A DNA stretch of 64,000 bases, from contig JAETXT010000006.1 of NCBI GenBank assembly GCA_019188255.1, positions 5,766,001 through 5,830,000 of the forward strand, read 5' to 3'. The DNA is from Verticillium longisporum. Lineage: Eukaryota; Ascomycota; Sordariomycetes; Glomerellales; Plectosphaerellaceae. Position 1 is the first letter of the stretch; each line of letters starts with the position of its first letter. Below are positions 58,241 through 64,000 of this stretch, piece after piece. A program made the position numbers and the translations under genes. The notes under the pieces are model-generated. The model had not been told where the DNA came from. It did not search any database and saw nothing but the letters and a program-made list of their open reading frames with translations.

Positions 58241-60604
58241 ATGGAGGACGCTCAACGGCCGAAGCAGGCTGCCTGTTTGGTCTGTCGCAAAAGCAAGATA
58301 AAATGCGATTGGTCCAAGGATCAAGCCAAATGCAAGAGATGTGTGCAGCTCAATGCTGAATGTATTCGTCCCACTTTCCATGCTGGGCGGCAAAAGGGCA
58401 TTAAGAAGTGTGACTGCCTGCACTATGCCCCCCTCAGAGACGATTGCTAACAATAGACAGCAAGCGCAAAGGCTTGGAGAAAGCCCTCTTTCAGGTAGAA
58501 CAGGCTCTGAAGCGCGTCAAGTCAGGCGAGCAGAACGATGAGGACAGCAGGGCTCTGTTCGACCTTCAAAATCTGCTCGTTGAAACGAAGGATCATCCAT
58601 CCGTGAGCTTCAGTACGACGAGATTGCAACGTCGTGAAACTGTGGATGGCGGTGATGATCTTTCGACGGATGAAGATGATGAGACGGAGGACACCCCTGA
58701 TAGCAATGCGTACGTCGCACAGCATAGAGAAGGCAGTCTGACGATTGATGATGCCGAAAACCCTCTCCAGCTGCTCGCTCGGGCATCCAACCTCCAGCTG
58801 TCTCCGACTCCTGGCGGTCCTTCGCCTGGGCAGGTCACTAAGAGCGGCCGGAAGAAGCTCCAGCCTGAACAACCCGACGAGGATACTGAAATACAGTCAT
58901 TTTTCACGTCTGTGCGTGTCAACCTCGACGTTGGCGATGAAATCGATCCCATCAGCATGGGTCTCGTAACAGAGGCGGAAGCTGAAGATCTATTTGCGTA
59001 GTGAGTGCGGAAATTGACGGAGACCATTGTCTTCTTGCTAACAGGAAGTTCCTAGTTTCCACAAGAACCTTGCCCACACCCGATGGGGACTTGATCCTGT
59101 CATCAACACAGTATCATTCACAAGGGCCCGGTCTGCGTTTCTGACCACATCAATCATGGCTTCCTCAGCGCTCTTCAGACCACAAGATGCTGCGCTGTCG
59201 AAGCGACTATCTACTCATGCCAAGAGCCTGGCGCACAGAGTCGTCATCAAAGGACACAAATCGGTCGAAATCGTGCTTGCATTCATGGTGAATGTCCCAT
59301 GGATGTTCCCAGGCCAGCATAGCACGGACGACGAGACGTGCTGGTATGTTTCCATGGCAATGACCATCGCGATAGACCTCTCCGTACATAAGCTGCTCGT
59401 TTCAACGGACATGCTCGGTTCCGCAGCAGCGGTCGCTCGCGGTGACTGCGTTGATCCCCGTACCGCCATGGCTATTGACGGACTCGGCAACATTGACCCA
59501 GCGTCAACCATGGGCAGACGGTTACTTCGACGGCGAGAACGATGCTGGATTGCATTGTTTGTGCTTGAACGTGGCATGTCTTTAGCTCGCGGACGAAGCT
59601 TCACGGTTCCCATTACGCGGTCTTTGCGGGACTGTGACAACTGGCACAGGTCAGATATTGCTGATCCTGCCGATGGACATCTGGTTTCCATGGCTGTTCT
59701 GCGTCGTGACTTGGACAGCATCTTCGCGACAGTCCGGGCAATGTGCGATGGATCACAAAACACATTCTCGGATGGATCTCTCATCGCCCAATCGATTCAA
59801 GGCGCGATCGAACGCTTCTTTGATCAATGGAATACAGACTGGGGTTTATCTATTGGATCTGGACCGGAGCGAAAACTGCCACCTTATGTTGAAATTCTTG
59901 TCACTCATACACGTTTATCCATCTACAGCGGCGTCATCAATCACCCGACAGCTCCCATTGAAGTACGCCAGTTCTTCCGCACGGCTGGCATGTCATCGGC
60001 ATTGACGGTTCTACGGGTAGCCATCCAGGGCGAAGCTAGGCTTCAGTCGATGCCGAACAACACGTGTATCATGATTGCATTTGCAGCATGCTTCGCTCTC
60101 ACGCTGAGCGCATACGCCAGTGGAAGCTCCAACCTGGCCCCAAGTGTCCGAAATCTCATCGAGCAGACAGCGTGCGTCCTCGAGCGCGTCGGCAACAAAA
60201 CGAAACACCGCAATGGGTTATCCACACTCTACGGCAAATACCTGCGAGGCCTCACCAAAAAGGCTGCTACTGCGGCTGAAGAGCACTCGGTGGCGCACTT
60301 CCAACCCGCCGCCGAGACACTGGGGGCTGCCCAGTTCGGCTTCACCGCTATCCCAGCAAGCAATGACCAGAGTCTGGCGGCCCTCGGAACAGCGGAAGCA
60401 CAGCCGGGCTATCCACAACCGCCAACACAGTCACAGTTGTGGCCGGAGACCTTGCAGTTCTCGACCATGTCTGATGAGCAGATCATTGAGATCCTCAATC
60501 AGCCGCACAACGCGTTCGACCCAGCAGGTGCCAACCTCTCATGGGAAGACATGGACAATTTTGAAGGGCTCAACTGGCCAAATCTGCCGGGTTTCAATTA
60601 CTAA
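58241..60604 (+). CDS. Zn2Cys6 fungal transcription factor
   Basis: Three exons: 58241-58407, 58461-59000 and 59056-60604; introns of 53 and 55 bp; 751 aa. The N-terminal DNA-binding domain has all six cysteines of the binuclear zinc cluster (CLVCRKSKIKC, then CKRCVQLNAEC: C-x2-C-x6-C-x8-C-x2-C-x6-C). Exon 2 begins with the linker and a dimerisation coiled coil (KRKGLEKALFQVEQALKRV), followed by an acidic stretch (DDLSTDEDDETEDTPDS). Exon 3 holds the fungal regulatory middle homology region (FHKNLAHTRWGLDPVINT, SAFLTTSIMASSALF, DDETCWYVSMAMTIAIDL, RRERCWIALFVLERGMSLA). The C-terminal part is Gln/Pro-rich, with an acidic end (SWEDMDNFEGLNWPNL) likely to activate transcription. The second donor could be GTAGTG or GTGAGT, four bases apart by position and differing by one residue. 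Targets unknown. Confidence 0.92.
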
Positions 60605-60651
60605 ATAGGGGTCGCGAATGAATGACTACTACAGGCTATGTGTGGAACCAC

Positions 60652-61981
60652 TCAAATCTTCATAGTGGTACCGCCTGCAGGAACAAAATTCCACTGTGTC
60701 AGTATCCTCAGCTGTTCCATGAATACGAACGTCAGAATAGTGTTTGGCCTACAGCTGTCAGTATATGGCCATATCAAACTGTTGTTCGGAGAGGCTTACG
60801 TGAGCCGCAGCCAAGCAGGTGTCCAGCCTTTCATGAGGAAGCGAGGACCCTCCTCCCTCAAGCTTGTGCGGATGATCTGGATAACAGACTACAGGGATCA
60901 TCGGTCAGCTTGGCCGGAATATGTGGTAGAAGAGATTTTACTGACGTTGCCACCTGATCCAGCAGCGGACGCACTCTGGATCCTGCTCTTGAGCACGTCG
61001 GCGGGTGCGCAGATTGTGGTGGCGACAGTGCCTGCCAAGAACGAGGCGAGAGTATGTGTTCGAATATCATCCTTGAGGCCGCCACTCGCCAGGAGGTGGT
61101 GCTTCGCCGTGGAATATCTGGACAAATATCAGCGGATGTCCAGCCTTGAGCTTGCGTACGATGGAACAAACGTTGCGATTTGTCCAACATCTACAATGGT
61201 TAGCCATTAGCTCGCAGTAGTGGTGTTTGCCTCGAACTCACTCATCAGAATGCTTCGCACAACATTCGCAGACATGCCACGCGCAAATGTCGCCAGCCCC
61301 TCGTCTCTTCCTATGCGATAGAACCCCGCTAAGGCGTTTGCGTATGCGAAACGTTCGGCAGGCGCCTTTGCGCCGTCTGCGCACATCCGGACGAGGACTA
61401 CTTCTGCCGGGTTTCCAACGAGACCGGCCAGGCCGCCGGCAGCGCCAGCGCAGGCGATCGTCCAGGCCGTCGACAGCTTTTGCTGTCCCGTCCACCTTTG
61501 TGCCCGGCCGGCAAGGTTGTTATACAGGCCAAATCTTGCTGTGGAATACATCGACTGTCGCACGATAGACGCTGAGAGACCAGACCAAAGGGATGGAATG
61601 CCTTCAGATGTCAATCATCCATTCGACCATGTATCAGGAGAAAGCGCAGCACTTACCGTCTCGCGCTGCAAATCGGTACATGGCACGGAACATGGAGTCT
61701 CTTGACTTGAGGACTTGCATACGACTAGACGTATTAGCTGGCCAAACACGGTTCTCTGGCATGGCTGGTTGGACCTCACTATTTGGTCTGGTCCAGTGGG
61801 TGGGCTGATTTTGTCAGCCAATGCTTTGAGATGGTGGTGAGTAGGAAACTCACTGAAGCAAACGGCCATGGAAGCGGCAGCACCGCTGGAATAATCATCA
61901 GCTTGAGATAATTCAAACCTCGGGGGCGGGGGAAACTCACCCGAGCCAAAATGGCTCCTTTTGCTTGGTTGAAGACGACAT
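60652..61981 (-). CDS. dic1: Mitochondrial dicarboxylate carrier (SLC25 family)
   Basis: Inner-membrane exchanger that swaps malate or succinate for phosphate. Nine exons: 61981-61941, 61885-61854, 61804-61780, 61724-61657, 61601-61242, 61190-61172, 61117-60946, 60876-60800 and 60748-60652; eight introns of 49-69 bp; 891 nt, 296 aa, the usual carrier size. Three SLC25 repeats are visible, each with its signature: PLDQTKYRM (repeat 1), GNPAEVVLVRM (repeat 2, the DIC-type form) and PADVLKSRI (repeat 3). Others: EPFWLGGAAASMAVC at the start, GIPSLWSGLSASIVRQ, YSTARFGLYNNL, GFYRIGRDEGLATFARGMSA and EEGPRFLMKGWTPAWLRL. The exact last 5' sites (60945 and 60799) were chosen for phase. Intron number is high for a fungal carrier. 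Convergent with the transcription factor, 47 bp apart. Confidence 0.9.
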
Positions 61982-62608
61982 AGCAGGAATGAAGAAAGAG
62001 GTATCAAGATAGAAGGGCCGAACACAGCGATATGGTGGGATCTATATTCAGATCACAGAAGTCACAAATTCTTGAATTGTTGTGTTGTTCGCCGAGCAGC
62101 GACGTAAGTGCAGAATAGGCGAAGATGCAGCACTCGACGTGATCGATATCGTCCGATCATGCTTTAGTTATCTTACATGCACCAGGCCTTTCCCAGGGCC
62201 TCCACATCATACCCCATATCCGACCCCTCATGCACGTATTAATTCAGACACTTCTCGGAGGTTGATGCGTGGCCGACAAACTCTTGACCTTCAGTATACA
62301 CACTCTGCGCCGAGCTGCCCGTCGGACAGCAAATGTACAGTCCGGGCCCCCGCAGTCAAGATTGGGGGTGATTCCACAGCCGTGGGACATTCAGGTTCCC
62401 CAAAGACTGCCGGAGTTCACATTTGGGGCCCGACCCTCGGTAGCTGTTTTGCCATCCGACCTTCGGCAGCATTGATCGCCAACAAACAAAATTGCCATCA
62501 TCGAATTGATTTCTCGACTCAATGGACCCCGATCATCCTGCAAATCAAGCTGCGAATATTGACACACGTCTAAAGCAACAGCGTCAACAGAAGAAACAAG
62601 ACCCCACC
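61982..62608. promoter_or_regulatory. Divergent promoter region, dic1 / AhpD-like gene
   Basis: 627 bp between two genes starting in opposite directions. An in-frame ATG at 62,522 would extend the plus-strand protein by 29 residues. No other feature seen. Confidence 0.45.
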
Positions 62609-63463
62609 ATGTCGAAGCTCGCCCCTGGCCTCAAGGCTCTCATCAACGCGCCTTTTGCGCGAGGCGATCCGACCGCAGCTCCAGCAAGAATCCGCGAAGT
62701 CTACAGCGCCATCGCCAGCGACGCCGTGAGGCGAAACGTCGGCCTCAAGCCCTGGGTCGTGCTTTCGACCGCTGCAACATTCACCCTTAATGCCCCCGAT
62801 GCGCTGCCTGTGCTCCACGAGGTGGCGACAGCCTCCTCGGCTCATGACAGCAGCAGCAGCAGCAGCGACGCAGCCGTGCGAACTGCCGAGCTCATCCGCG
62901 AAGTCGGTCTGAAGTGTATCTCCTTCAACGGCATCCCCCGATCCATTAACTGCCTCAACGCCTTTCACGCCGCACTTCCCGCCGAAGTGAAGTCGCGCCT
63001 CGAGACGCAGCCGAGCCGCGCGCCCGACGAGACAACAGGGCCCCGTGGGCGTGCCCTCTGGAACAGCGTATACGCGCCCTTCGAAGACAAGCTGGTTACG
63101 AAGCTGGCGACCTCTCACCCGGATCTACCAGTACATATTCTCAACAGCCACTACGGACCGTTGCTGTCTGAGCCGGCAGCTGAGAAGAGGGGCAACCTCG
63201 CCGCAACGGGGCGCGTGCTGACGAGCGTTATCGCTATTGCGTGCCTCAGGGCGCAGACGGGTGTCGGTCCACAGGTGCTGAGCCATGTTTTCGGCCTGCG
63301 AAAGGCGATCGAGGACGGCAGCTACAAGGCGGCGGGCGAGGAAGAGGTGGAGGGTGCCGAGTGGTTGGCTGGAGATGAGGGTAGCGAGTGGTTGTTGAAG
63401 AGCGTGGATTCCATTTCGGAGGCGCTAGGTGGGGGGAACTTTGCAGCGAGAGCGAAGCTGTAG
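62609..63463 (+). CDS. AhpD-like (carboxymuconolactone decarboxylase superfamily) protein
   Basis: Single exon, 284 aa from the ATG at 62609, chosen for its good context (CCACCATGT); an in-frame ATG at 62522 (MDPDHPANQAANIDT) would add 29 residues. The all-helical core carries the fungal family motif ELIREVGLKCISFNGIPRSINCLNAF, here with one cysteine each side rather than the CxxC of bacterial AhpD, so peroxidase or decarboxylase activity is uncertain. Later parts: ALWNSVYAPFEDKLVTKL, PVHILNSHYGPLLSEP, GRVLTSVIAIACLRAQTGVG, SHVFGLRKAIEDGSY. A serine run (DSSSSSSD) sits in a loop. Fungal homologues are often predicted mitochondrial or peroxisomal. A pogo-type transposon begins 177 bp after the stop. 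Confidence 0.82.
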   Translation: MSKLAPGLKALINAPFARGDPTAAPARIREVYSAIASDAVRRNVGLKPWVVLSTAATFTLNAPDALPVLHEVATASSAHDSSSSSSDAAVRTAELIREVGLKCISFNGIPRSINCLNAFHAALPAEVKSRLETQPSRAPDETTGPRGRALWNSVYAPFEDKLVTKLATSHPDLPVHILNSHYGPLLSEPAAEKRGNLAATGRVLTSVIAIACLRAQTGVGPQVLSHVFGLRKAIEDGSYKAAGEEEVEGAEWLAGDEGSEWLLKSVDSISEALGGGNFAARAKL

Positions 63464-63640
63464 ATGTATTTCAGCGCTTAATAATTCATGCTCACGGATT
63501 CATGATTTGAGGCATGATTCTACTTCATTCAGGTTCCGCTACCAACAGCGAGCCGTCTTGATATGGTCAGTGTTTTCGTTGAGACAGCTTGACTCATCTG
63601 CATCGTCGAATTGTAGCAATTAGAATTTGTAAAGAAGTTA

Positions 63641-64000
63641 ACGTAATCCACAAGCGAGTGGTTCACCCAAGCGAGTGGTTCACTTCGCCCGGGCCCACGA
63701 CCTACACCTGAATTCTACAGATTCCACCTCCGCCCGCGATGGAGACTCTTTCAAAAGAAGGTCAATTATTCCTTGCTATCCAAGCTATGGACAATGACCC
63801 GAACCTAAGCGCCCGGAGTGCTGCGAGGATCTACACCGTCCCCTTAACGACGCTCCTCCGACGCCAGAAGGGCAAACCCTCCCGACGCGAAAGCCCGCCC
63901 AATTCTGCCAAATTAACAGTACTAGAAGAGAAAACTATTGTCGAATATATCCTTGACCTAGATGCGCGATCTTACCCTCCCCGGTTGGGTGAGGTCGGAG
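63641..64000 (+). mobile_element. Second pogo/Fot1-like transposon, left part (cut by window end)
   Basis: Begins ACGTAATCCACAAGCG after a TA (63639-63640). Over all 360 visible bases it is identical to the reverse complement of 21187-20828, including the TIR and the 98-bp leader, so the two copies are a recent pair. Confidence 0.95.
63739..64000 (+). CDS. pogo-family transposase, N-terminal part (cut by window end)
   Basis: The first 87 codons of the transposase, starting METLSKEGQLFLAIQAMD, with the Psq-type helix-turn-helix and the start of the CENP-B-like region. It is identical to the copy at 21089. Whether this copy is full-length, or shares the frameshifts of the other, cannot be seen here. 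Confidence 0.9.
   Translation, partial: METLSKEGQLFLAIQAMDNDPNLSARSAARIYTVPLTTLLRRQKGKPSRRESPPNSAKLTVLEEKTIVEYILDLDARSYPPRLGEVG

Noticed and set aside
1..64000. Search for CRISPR arrays, ribosomal RNA genes or a biosynthetic gene cluster
   Set aside because: No regularly spaced identical repeats, no rRNA-like sequence, and no polyketide, peptide or terpene synthase genes were seen; the LaeA-like, RidA-like and Zn2Cys6 genes are scattered and not a cluster.

Overview
The window looks like a piece of nuclear chromosome from a filamentous ascomycete (Pezizomycotina, probably Sordariomycetes). The support is introns of about 48-184 bp with GT..AG or GC..AG ends, a fungal Zn2Cys6 regulator, a LaeA-like methyltransferase, fungus-type TOR and glucosidase II beta genes, and a transposon destroyed by C-to-T/G-to-A change typical of repeat-induced point mutation (RIP). 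No species can be named from sequence alone. All gene models with introns were built by hand, and every exon join was checked for reading phase.

Left part (0.3-14.5 kb), a conserved housekeeping block: TOR kinase (minus), RTF2 (plus, divergent), glucosidase II beta subunit (minus), a GCIP/cyclin-D1-binding-like protein (plus) and a secreted M28 aminopeptidase (plus). A FAD monooxygenase with three reading-frame breaks (15.1-16.3 kb) marks the edge of the repeat island.

Repeat island (16.5-26.4 kb): one Ty1/copia retrotransposon with 279-bp LTRs, extremely AT-rich and full of stop codons, but with protease, integrase, reverse transcriptase and RNase H still readable. Two younger, unmutated insertions sit in it: a 476-bp solo LTR inside the 5' LTR (TSD ATACC) and a 1,859-bp pogo/Fot1-like DNA transposon between gag and protease. 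An identical copy of the start of that DNA transposon begins at 63,641 and runs off the right end. The order implied is copia insertion, then RIP, then the two later insertions.

Middle (26.5-40 kb): an MFS sugar transporter 132 bp from the copia LTR, then gene-poor DNA with four related short TG...CA elements, small tandem repeats, a RidA-like gene, a GPI-anchored secreted protein, a tRNA-Gln-like sequence, and a seven-exon LaeA-like methyltransferase.

Right part (40-64 kb): two unknown fungal proteins (one tail-anchored), a DUF1989 protein and a GNAT acetyltransferase (convergent), a large Ser/Pro-rich protein with one frame break, a 6.5-kb gene-free stretch containing TAGGTACCTA-type palindromes, a Zn2Cys6 transcription factor convergent with a nine-exon mitochondrial dicarboxylate carrier, and an AhpD-like protein. 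I see no biosynthetic gene cluster and no CRISPR array. The most notable content is the layered transposon nest and the evidence it holds about when RIP acted.
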